The position numbers and the translations under genes are program-made. A stretch of DNA of 64,000 nucleotides from contig NZ_CP085051.1 in the NCBI RefSeq assembly GCF_020616335.1, positions 62,001 to 126,000 on the forward strand, written 5' to 3'. Origin of the DNA: Corynebacterium uberis. Lineage in GTDB: Bacteria > Actinomycetota > Actinomycetes > Mycobacteriales > Mycobacteriaceae. The notes below the pieces were generated by a model, which was not told the origin of the DNA, did no database searches, and was given only the letters and a program-made list of their open reading frames with translations. Each line of letters opens with the position of its first letter. The stretch's first letter is position 1. Below are positions 53,892-61,402 of this stretch, piece by piece.

Positions 53892-54776
53892 CTACTCCTG
53901 CGCCTGAGCATCCGGGTGCACGGACTCCAAAAACTCCGCCACATCGCGGATGCGCGCCCGCGCCACCGCCGGGGTAGACACCCGATGGCGGGCAACAAAG
54001 CGATGCACCGTGATCTGGCTGGGCACCTGATCGTTGCCCTTCAGGCCCTCGGGCACCGCCGCAACCTCATCCGCCAGCGCGATCTGCACCAAAGAACGCG
54101 GCCACTGCTGCGGCTGCGCCAACGTCACCCCACCGCGCAGCTCGTCCGGAAGATTGGGAACCGAGTCAAGATCGGGGAAGGTGAGCACCAGGGCGTCGAC
54201 AAGCGGGGCCAACGCCACCGCAAGCGCACCGCCGGAGGAATACCCCCACCCCACCACCGCATCAGCGCCCTGGCCGCGGGCATAATCCACCGCCGCCTCC
54301 GCAGCGGCAATGATCTCCGGCAGGGTGTGTTCCGGGGCCAACGGATAATCAACGTCAAGGATCGGCACCCCAGACAGCGACGCCGCCGCCGCAACCTCCG
54401 GACGCCACTGCAACTCCAACGCATCCCCCGACCCGCGCCACCAGCCGCCCGAATGGAACGACACCGCCCACGTAGCGCTGCGCCAGTCCGCCCCATACAA
54501 CCGGGCAGACGCCTCCGGAACCTCCCGAACAGGCACATCCTGCGTATACGCCACCCCCGGCATCGCATGATTCAGCCCCGCACCCAACTGCAACATCGCC
54601 GCATGCGTCAGCCGATCCGGCAGACGCGCCGACCACCCATCCGCCGGACCCGCATCCACGGTATCGCCCGGCTGCGCCTTCCACGGCGGGGTAAACGGGG
54701 GCAAAGGATAGTGGGCATCGATGTAGCTGCCCAACACCTCAAGCTGCTCAATCTCACTCAACTGTGGATCCGTCAT
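53892..54776 (-). CDS. Alpha/beta-hydrolase (esterase-like)
   Basis: 294 residues from ATG 54776. HSGGWW (oxyanion), the nucleophile GYSSGGA and a downstream Asp/His pattern (FPDLDSVP, VHRFVARHR) suit an HSL-type esterase. TAGTCT (54789-54784) seven bases before the ATG predicts a leaderless transcript. It converges base-to-base with the ABC ATPase gene (53891/53892). The word at 54192-54204 encodes PLVDAL. Confidence 0.8.
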   Translation of the reverse strand: MTDPQLSEIEQLEVLGSYIDAHYPLPPFTPPWKAQPGDTVDAGPADGWSARLPDRLTHAAMLQLGAGLNHAMPGVAYTQDVPVREVPEASARLYGADWRSATWAVSFHSGGWWRGSGDALELQWRPEVAAAASLSGVPILDVDYPLAPEHTLPEIIAAAEAAVDYARGQGADAVVGWGYSSGGALAVALAPLVDALVLTFPDLDSVPNLPDELRGGVTLAQPQQWPRSLVQIALADEVAAVPEGLKGNDQVPSQITVHRFVARHRVSTPAVARARIRDVAEFLESVHPDAQAQE

Positions 54777-54783
54777 GCACCCC

Positions 54784-54793
54784 AGACTACGCT
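54784..54793. promoter_or_regulatory. Shared divergent -10 elements AGACTACGCT
   Basis: TAGTCT on the minus strand (54789-54784) for the esterase and TACGCT on the plus strand (54788-54793) for the gene at 54846 share the TA step. Confidence 0.55.
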
Positions 54794-54845
54794 GGGCAGA
54801 CACGCTGCCAGAACAGGCGCAGCAGGGCAGCAGGAAGGACACCCC

Positions 54846-55424
54846 ATGTACCCCCACACCGAACTCCACGCCCAGATCGCCCAACGCTACGGCGGGTTTG
54901 GCGACGTCCTGGGCGTCTACCACCTCCCCGGGGTGAGCCACGTAGAAACCATCATCGGCCGCGACTTCGACGGCCGCCTGAGGCAACTGTCCATCAGCGC
55001 GCCCGCCTCCGCCGACGGCCTGGCCTCCGTCTTTGACAACATCGACGACCCCCACGCCATCCTCGCCCCCGGCATGAGCGACCCCGCCGCCGTCGCCGGC
55101 TACCTGCGCGCCATCCTCACCCCCGGCGAGATCACCCCCACCCCCGACGACGTACTCGCCCTGCGCGGCTCCGGCAACGCCCACGACATCGGCGCCGTCA
55201 CCCTCCACGAGGTCACCCGGCAACGCGCCGTAGGCACCGTCCACATCGACGGCCACGACCGCGGCTTTACCCTGCGCCTGCCCAACCTGCCCGGCCCGCA
55301 GCGAGCCCCCAGCACCGACTACCAAACCTCCGCGCTGCACCTGACCGGAACCAACGCGCAGCTGACAGCCCAACCGCTGGTGCTGGCCGAACTGATCTGG
55401 CAAACCGCCGCCCAGCCGGACTAG
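54846..55424 (+). CDS. Hypothetical protein
   Basis: 192 residues, soluble, no domain recognised. ATG 54846 is preceded by AGGAAGGA and by a plus-strand TACGCT, supporting real expression. The composition (many Asp/His pairs: DNIDDPHAILAPGM) is unremarkable. Divergent from the esterase. Confidence 0.65.
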   Translation: MYPHTELHAQIAQRYGGFGDVLGVYHLPGVSHVETIIGRDFDGRLRQLSISAPASADGLASVFDNIDDPHAILAPGMSDPAAVAGYLRAILTPGEITPTPDDVLALRGSGNAHDIGAVTLHEVTRQRAVGTVHIDGHDRGFTLRLPNLPGPQRAPSTDYQTSALHLTGTNAQLTAQPLVLAELIWQTAAQPD

Positions 55425-55466
55425 CGGGACTGGGCGGGGCGGCTCGGGACTGGGCGGGCTAGCCGG

Positions 55467-57434
55467 TTACCAAATGGTCACCCGGTCCTCCGGGGCAATA
55501 TACATCGCAGAATCCGGGCCGATCTCCGGGAAAGCCTCATAGAGTTCCGCCACATTCCCGGCGATGATATTGCACCGGAACTCCGCCGGCGAGTGCGGAT
55601 CAATGGCCAAATACTGCGTGGCCATCTCCGGGCGGATCGCCGTGCGCCACACCCGCGCCCACGCCAAAAACAGCCGCTGGAGGCCCGTGAAGTCCTGCTG
55701 CGCCAGGACCGGCTCGCCGCCGTCGACCGGGAACGGGCGCGCCGGGGTATCCGCAAAAGTCTGCCCCTGGGCGGCAAGGTAATTGCGATACGCCGCCACG
55801 GCGATACCCAAACCACCCAGGTCACCGATGTTCTCACCCAGCGTGAAGCGCCCATTGACGCCCCGGCTTTCCATGCCAGTCTCCGCCAGGACGGTGGGCA
55901 CCCGGCCGTCGAACTGGGTGACCAGGTTCTCCGTCAGCGCACTAAACGCCTCCCGGTCCGCGTCCGTCCACCAGTTATCCAGGTTGCCCTGTCCGTCATA
56001 CTGGGAGCCCTGGTCATCAAAACCGTGACCGATCTCATGGCCAATCACCGCGCCAATGGCGCCCAGGTTCTCCGCCATGTCCGCCTCCGGGTCAAAGAAG
56101 GGCGGCTGCAAAATCGCGGCCGGGAAGGTGATGTCATTGACCACCGGGTTATAAAAGGCGTTGACCGTCTGCGGGGTGGCAAACCACTCGTCCCGGTCGA
56201 CCGGCTTGCCCACCTTGGACAGGTCATCATCGTTGCGAAACGCCGCCGCGGCCGCCACGTTGGCCACCAGATTCTGCCCGCCGGGGCTAAAAGTCAGGCC
56301 CTCGTAGCTGCGCGGATGCTCCGGGTAGCCGATCTTCGCCCGGAACGCCTTCAGCTTCTCCAGCGCGCGCGCCTTGGTCTCCTGCGTCATCCACTCCAGG
56401 GCCGTGATGCGCTCCCGGTAGGCCTCCAACAGCAGGTCCACCAGGCCCAGCATGGCCTCCTTGGACGAGGCCGGGAAGTGCTCCTTGACGTAGGCCTTGC
56501 CCACCTCATGGCCCACCATGGACTCCACCAGAGACACCCCGCGCTTCCAGCGGTCGCGCTGCTCGGTCGCCCCGGACAAGGTGCGGCCAAAGAAATCAAA
56601 GTTCGCCTCCGTGATCTCCGGGGCCAGCAGGCCCGCTCGGCTGAGCAGCACGTGCCACACGGCCCACAGGCGGAAGTCCTCCAGGTGCTCCTCGTCGAAG
56701 AGCTCGGCCAGGTGATCCAGGTAGGACGGCATCATGACAATGACGTCTTCTGTGGGCACCCCGGCGGCGGTGAGCATCTCCGCGACCAGCGGCGGCAGCT
56801 GCGCGAACGGGGTGGGGTTATAGGTCTTGACTGCATCCCGGCTGGCCACCACATCCCAGTGGCCGCTGGCCAGCTGCGCCTCCAGGTCCAGGATGCGATC
56901 GGCAGCCTCGGTCGGCGACAGGGAACCAAGGGGGGCGTTCAGACAGTCTGAATAGGAAGGGTCAACAAGGAAGGAGAGCATCCGGCCCACATGCGCGCGG
57001 TAGGCGCCCAAGGTTTGGGCGTGTGCCTCCTCCCGGTAGTAGGCCTCATCCGGCAATCCCAACCCGGACTGCACCAGGTAGACCACGGAGTTTTCCCCTC
57101 GGGAATCCTTCTCCACCCAAAAGCCCACTGGGGCGCCCACCCCGTGGCGGTCCAACTGTCCCAGGACTCGGGCTAGCTCGTCTGGGCTGTCGGCCGCCCG
57201 GATCTGCGCGATGTCGTCTGCCAGCGGCGCCAGGCCGGCCGCCGTGATGGCGTCTGTGTCCATGAAGGAGGAAAACAGCACGCCAGGAAGCCCCTCGTCG
57301 TCGCGCACGATGGCGTGAACGTCGGCTTCGGCGGCGTCGCGAAGCGCATGGAAAGTCCCATCCACCCCCCGATCAGCAGGAATCACATGAGACGCCAACC
57401 ACGGTCCGTTGACACAAGAATAGAGGTCATTCAT
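55467..57434 (-). CDS. M13-family metallopeptidase (neprilysin/PepO-like)
   Basis: 655 residues, no signal peptide. Zinc motif HEIGH (in GAVIGHEIGHGFDDQGSQYD), the third ligand in GENIGDLGG, and substrate-binding NAFYNPVVNDITFPAAIL are all present, so it should be active. PepO-like enzymes cut oligopeptides in the cytoplasm. TAGAGT (57447-57442) lies seven bases before ATG 57434, predicting a leaderless mRNA and fixing the start. Confidence 0.9.
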   Translation of the reverse strand: MNDLYSCVNGPWLASHVIPADRGVDGTFHALRDAAEADVHAIVRDDEGLPGVLFSSFMDTDAITAAGLAPLADDIAQIRAADSPDELARVLGQLDRHGVGAPVGFWVEKDSRGENSVVYLVQSGLGLPDEAYYREEAHAQTLGAYRAHVGRMLSFLVDPSYSDCLNAPLGSLSPTEAADRILDLEAQLASGHWDVVASRDAVKTYNPTPFAQLPPLVAEMLTAAGVPTEDVIVMMPSYLDHLAELFDEEHLEDFRLWAVWHVLLSRAGLLAPEITEANFDFFGRTLSGATEQRDRWKRGVSLVESMVGHEVGKAYVKEHFPASSKEAMLGLVDLLLEAYRERITALEWMTQETKARALEKLKAFRAKIGYPEHPRSYEGLTFSPGGQNLVANVAAAAAFRNDDDLSKVGKPVDRDEWFATPQTVNAFYNPVVNDITFPAAILQPPFFDPEADMAENLGAIGAVIGHEIGHGFDDQGSQYDGQGNLDNWWTDADREAFSALTENLVTQFDGRVPTVLAETGMESRGVNGRFTLGENIGDLGGLGIAVAAYRNYLAAQGQTFADTPARPFPVDGGEPVLAQQDFTGLQRLFLAWARVWRTAIRPEMATQYLAIDPHSPAEFRCNIIAGNVAELYEAFPEIGPDSAMYIAPEDRVTIW

Positions 57435-57479
57435 GCCGCCCACTCTAGGCCACCGAAGCGCCCGGCAGGCGCGTGCCTC

Positions 57480-57485
57480 TAGGCT
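57480..57485 (+). promoter_or_regulatory. -10 box TAGGCT of the leaderless anchored-protein gene
   Basis: TAGGCT ends seven bases before ATG 57493. Confidence 0.6.
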
Positions 57486-57492
57486 GGTGGCC

Positions 57493-58251
57493 ATGCCTCG
57501 ATACAGATTCCAGCCGCGGCGCCTTGGACGGTTGTGGGTGACGCTGCTGACGGTCACCGTCGTCTTCTTTGCGCTGCCCGTAGGCATCAACGCGCTGCTG
57601 CCCACCCCCGGCGCGCAGATCGAAGATGTCACCCTGGCCTCCGACGATGAGGCCTGGAGCGTCCCGCTGCCGCTGCGCTGCGAGGTGGACCCGGACGCCG
57701 TGTTTGGCAAGAGCTGGAACTGCGGTTCCGCCCGCGTGTCCTCGGTAGAGGTTGATGGCATCCGGGATGCCCACACCACCATGCGCCGCATGGCGCGCGC
57801 CGCCTCCGTGGAGACGGCCGGGCCGTTCCTGCCCGCGCTTGTCCCCGTTGCTACCGCTGAGTCCGCCGAGGGCCACCAGGAGACCCGCAGGGTGTACCCC
57901 ACCCCGCCAGACGGCACCCCGCTGCTGGCGGCCACCTCTGACATCGTGTCCATGCTCGCGCCCATCCCAGACAGCGAGAGCTACCTCAGCCTGACCATCC
58001 ACGGCGGGCGCGCGACGGACCCGGACGATCTTGCGGAACTGACCCGCATGATGTGGCAGAAACTCACCGGCGCCGAGCTTGACGACGCCGCCGTCGCCCA
58101 GGTCGCCCACCTAGTCCACGACGAGGAGCTGCCCAGCAAGATCCCCGACTTCGGCTTCGAGGTACCCCGGCCCGTCGATAGCGTCACCTACCGGCCCGCC
58201 GCCACCCAGGTTTTCACGGCCACCCAGACCCCCAAGGAGCGTGCCGCATGA
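57493..58251 (+). CDS. Membrane-anchored extracytoplasmic protein of unknown function
   Basis: 252 residues: a basic N-terminus (PRYRFQPRRLGRLW), one membrane helix (about 17-35), then an extracytoplasmic domain with paired cysteines (PLRCEVDPDAVFGKSWNCGS). No family recognised. It overlaps the start of the PrsW-type protease gene by ATGA, so the protein is a candidate substrate or partner of that protease. Confidence 0.65.
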   Translation: MPRYRFQPRRLGRLWVTLLTVTVVFFALPVGINALLPTPGAQIEDVTLASDDEAWSVPLPLRCEVDPDAVFGKSWNCGSARVSSVEVDGIRDAHTTMRRMARAASVETAGPFLPALVPVATAESAEGHQETRRVYPTPPDGTPLLAATSDIVSMLAPIPDSESYLSLTIHGGRATDPDDLAELTRMMWQKLTGAELDDAAVAQVAHLVHDEELPSKIPDFGFEVPRPVDSVTYRPAATQVFTATQTPKERAA

Positions 58252-59201
58252 GCCGCAGTTTCCGCATCGCCCTGATCGTTTTGTGCGTGGTGTGCGTGCC
58301 CGTCTCCGTTGTCATGTACCTGCTCAACATGGTGCTGTCCTGGCAGGGCGGGCTCATCGGCCTGGTTGGCGCCATCATCTACACGGCGCTGATCCTGGTG
58401 CTGCTGCGCCTAAGCCCCATGTGGCCGCGCGGCGGCGGGCCCTGGTGGATCATCACCGCCTACCTGTGGGGCGGGGCAGTGGCCACCAGCCTGGCGCTGA
58501 TCGTGGCCAGCCCGCCGACCGAGCTGGCCAGCCGGATCGGGCTGCCCTCCCTGCGGGCGTCCTTCGGCGGGGCCTACCCGGAGGAATTTGGCAAGGCGCT
58601 CGGCGTGTTCTTTGTGCTGCTGTCCTTCCGGCACCTCACCCGCCCCTGGCATGGGCTGATCACCGGCGCGATCGTGGGGCTGGGTTTCGAGGCCTATGAA
58701 AACGGCCTGTACGGCGCGATGGGCGCGCTGTTTGACGCCAACTCAGATGTCACCGGCACGCTGCACATGTGGATCCTGCGGCTCATCCTCGGGCCCTGCC
58801 TGCACATCACCCTGACCAGCATGATCGGCTGGGCCATCGGCTGGGCGCTCTTCGGGGAGGGAATGAGCATGGGCGCCCGCGTGTGGATCATCGTGCGCTG
58901 GTGGGCGCTGGCCTTTACCCTGCACTTCTGCTGGAACATCATGTGGGATTCGCCGGTGGCGGAAATCGCCGGGCCGATCCTGGTCTCCCTGGTGCTCTAC
59001 CCCACGGTGGTCTGGCTGTTCTGGCGGGGCAACCGGATGGCCCGCAGCGACGAACCCCCCACCCACACCCCGGGGCTGGTGACCACCACCGCGCAGCTGG
59101 CCGCCTGGCAGTCCGCGCACGGCATCGCCCCCGCCGGGCTAGTCCCGGGCGATGGGGGCAAAGACCGCGCCGGTGACCTGCGCGAGATCCTGCGGAGCTA
59201 G
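58248..59201 (+). CDS. PrsW-family intramembrane protease
   Basis: 317 residues, about eight helices. The glutamate motif EEFGK (Glu112, Glu113), then GFEAYEN (Glu148, Glu151) and HFCWN correspond to PrsW. Known members cleave anti-sigma factors; here no anti-sigma gene is adjacent, only the anchored protein with which it is coupled. The C-terminal 50 residues are cytoplasmic and polar. Confidence 0.85.
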   Translation: MSRSFRIALIVLCVVCVPVSVVMYLLNMVLSWQGGLIGLVGAIIYTALILVLLRLSPMWPRGGGPWWIITAYLWGGAVATSLALIVASPPTELASRIGLPSLRASFGGAYPEEFGKALGVFFVLLSFRHLTRPWHGLITGAIVGLGFEAYENGLYGAMGALFDANSDVTGTLHMWILRLILGPCLHITLTSMIGWAIGWALFGEGMSMGARVWIIVRWWALAFTLHFCWNIMWDSPVAEIAGPILVSLVLYPTVVWLFWRGNRMARSDEPPTHTPGLVTTTAQLAAWQSAHGIAPAGLVPGDGGKDRAGDLREILRS

Positions 59202-59633
59202 CTCCACATCAAAACCGCGCTTCCCACCGGAAACTAGCACCCGATCCAGCTGCGCAATGGAGGAATCCAACACGGTGGGCAGGGCCTTCTTCTGCCCGAT
59301 CGGGCTGATCCCGCCCACCACATACCCGGTCATCCGCTCGGCGGCATGCGGATCACACATGGCTGCCTTCTTCGCCCCCAGCGCCGCGGCCACCGCCTTC
59401 AGATTCAACGAACCCGTCACCGGCACGACCGCCACCCCCACGCCGCGGTCCGTGTCCACCAGCAGCGTCTTGCAAATACTCGCCGGGTCCCGGTCCAACG
59501 CCTCGGCCGCCTCCTGCCCAAAGGAACTCACGGCGGGATCATGGGCGAACTCAATGACCGAAAACGCCACCCCTGCACGCTCTAGCGCGAGCGTAGCGGG
59601 AGTGGCACCCTTCTTCTGCTTCTTCTTAGCCAC
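59139..59633 (-). CDS. ybaK: YbaK/EbsC-type aminoacyl-tRNA deacylase
   Basis: 164 residues. The YbaK pattern: TPATLALERAGVAFSVIEF, DPASICKTLLV, the conserved Lys, and GGISPIGQKKALPTVLD. It hydrolyses mischarged Cys-tRNA(Pro). GTG 59633 follows TACGCT (59647-59642) by eight bases, supporting this leaderless start. Its end overlaps the PrsW gene on the other strand by 63 bp. Confidence 0.9.
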   Translation of the reverse strand: MAKKKQKKGATPATLALERAGVAFSVIEFAHDPAVSSFGQEAAEALDRDPASICKTLLVDTDRGVGVAVVPVTGSLNLKAVAAALGAKKAAMCDPHAAERMTGYVVGGISPIGQKKALPTVLDSSIAQLDRVLVSGGKRGFDVELAPQDLAQVTGAVFAPIARD

Positions 59634-59662
59634 GGCCCCCAAGCGTAGCCTTCGGTCGTGCT

Positions 59663-61132
59663 TTAGCTGCTTATCGACGCCCCCGTCGCCCGCACCACAC
59701 TCGCCTCCGGCTGCCCCGGCTCCACCGCGATGACCGCACCGTTGGCATCCACGGTCACCCGGGAACTCAACGCCGCAGGCAGGTTCAGCCGCGCCCACCC
59801 CTGCGAGGACGCATCCAACGGGTAGCCCGAGGGGCCCTGCGTGGCGGCGAGGACGGCGCGGCGCTGGGGGGCGTCGAGAAGCGGGAACGCCGTGGCCAGC
59901 AGGGACTCGGCACCCGCCGGAACTACCGGAGCGGCATCGGTCGCCGACGTCGGAGCAAATCCGTAGGTCAGGCGCGCGCGGAAGGCCTCCAGCGCGGACG
60001 CGCGATCCGTCACCGGGCGGGTGGACACCGCGTCCACGAAATCGTTGGTGTAGTGGCCCGTGCGGGCGATGCACGCCGCTAACGAATCGCCCAGCCCGGC
60101 GTCGGCGCAGCGGCCCGCCAGGTAGCCGGTCAACTCCGCGCGCGCCGACTCAATCAGCGCGCCACCTTGCGGCGAGGCGGCCAACGCCGCGGCGTTGGCC
60201 TGGCCCTCGATGCGCCCGCCGATGACATCCAACGGGTAATGCACCCCCAACACGATGCGGTTATTGCCCGCCTCGGAGGCGCGGGTGATGATCTCCGGGC
60301 CCAGCTCGGGCAGGATCTGCGCCAGCTGCACACCAATGCCATAGGCGTAGGTGGTGTGCCCAGAGGGGAAAGCCTGATTCAGCTTGCGCAGGCCCTTCGG
60401 GCCCACGCCGGCAAAGACGTCATAATCCACCGTGCGGGTCTGGCCCGTCAGCGGGTGGGTGCCCTGATCCGGGATCCGGTGAATATCCAGCTGCGGGGCC
60501 AGGCCGCGCAGGTCATTGTCGCCATTGCGGCTGCGATCACCGATACCCCCGCGCTGCGTATCCGCGGTGGCCAGGAAGGGGCGGGGGAAATTGAAGTCCG
60601 TCTTCGCGGTGCCGGTCGTTGCGGCGTCCTCCGCCGCGGCGATGGCCGCATCGGTGTCCGGCAGCACCCCCTGCTCGATGCCTTCGCGCAGGTAGGTGCC
60701 CAGGGTGGGGCCGAGGGCGTCGGCAAGCGTTTCTACCCACGTGCCATCCGCATCCACAACCGCGCGGGCGGCCTGGGTGGCAGAGGCGGCGCCCGCGTGG
60801 TTGATGGCCAGCAGCGTCTCATCGTTGCGCTGGAGCACCGCGGCGCCCTGCTCGGTCACGGCGCCCTTGAAGGCCGTCGCGCGCAAGGTCTCTTCGGAGG
60901 ACTTATCGAATGCGGCTGGGGTCCACCACTGGTAGAACTCGCCGACCAGGGCGGTGTGGTCGATGGCAGCCGGCGCGGGCTGGGGCTGCTGCTGTTGCTG
61001 TTGTTGCTGCTGTTGCGGCGCTTGGTGCGGGGTGTGGGCGAGCGCAGGCAGCGCCGGTAGAGCAGTGGCGGGCAGGGCGGCGGCCACCAGCACAGTGGTG
61101 ACACAGCGGCGCAGGCGATGTGGGGACGTCAT
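59663..61132 (-). CDS. Secreted PAP2-type acid phosphatase with poly-Gln linker
   Basis: 489 residues with a signal peptide ending near LAHT, then a run of ten Gln (60987-61020). The PAP2 signature is complete: KTDFNFPRP, PSGHTTYA and the R-x5-G-x-HYPLDV motif (NNRIVLGVHYPLDVIGG). These enzymes dephosphorylate lipids or sugars at the cell surface. The C-terminal 200 residues form an extra domain. Word copies at 59669-59681 (last codons) and 59870-59882 fall in that extra domain. GGAAGG precedes ATG 61132. Confidence 0.85.
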   Translation of the reverse strand: MTSPHRLRRCVTTVLVAAALPATALPALPALAHTPHQAPQQQQQQQQQQPQPAPAAIDHTALVGEFYQWWTPAAFDKSSEETLRATAFKGAVTEQGAAVLQRNDETLLAINHAGAASATQAARAVVDADGTWVETLADALGPTLGTYLREGIEQGVLPDTDAAIAAAEDAATTGTAKTDFNFPRPFLATADTQRGGIGDRSRNGDNDLRGLAPQLDIHRIPDQGTHPLTGQTRTVDYDVFAGVGPKGLRKLNQAFPSGHTTYAYGIGVQLAQILPELGPEIITRASEAGNNRIVLGVHYPLDVIGGRIEGQANAAALAASPQGGALIESARAELTGYLAGRCADAGLGDSLAACIARTGHYTNDFVDAVSTRPVTDRASALEAFRARLTYGFAPTSATDAAPVVPAGAESLLATAFPLLDAPQRRAVLAATQGPSGYPLDASSQGWARLNLPAALSSRVTVDANGAVIAVEPGQPEASVVRATGASISS

Positions 61133-61256
61133 GGCAGATGAACCTTCCAGGGCAGGAGTTGGAACCCCTGTGATGGTGCACCCGCCAGGCAACGCTGGCG
61201 TTGCTTACGCGCGACGCCGAGGTTGCTGCGAGGTGAATAGTTGGTGGGCTGGGCAT

Positions 61257-61331
61257 AATGTCGTCACCTGCCGTGTCAAGTTTCTCGCGACCTGGGGAAA
61301 TGCATTACTTGACGCGGCAGGTTACGACATT
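61257..61331. repeat. Large palindrome sharing the core of the hairpin repeat family (copy D)
   Basis: Arms 61257-61281 and 61307-61331 are complementary at 23 of 25 positions around a 25-base loop. Each arm has ATGTCGT-ACCTGCCG, the same core as in copies A-C. It lies between emb and the phosphatase gene and may end emb transcription, though no U-run follows. Confidence 0.75.
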
Positions 61332-61402
61332 CCGGCTCGAACCGCCGCGAACCGGGCGGCGCGCCAAGCCGCGCCGCACCGACCCCAGCCGCCGAGCGCC
61401 GC

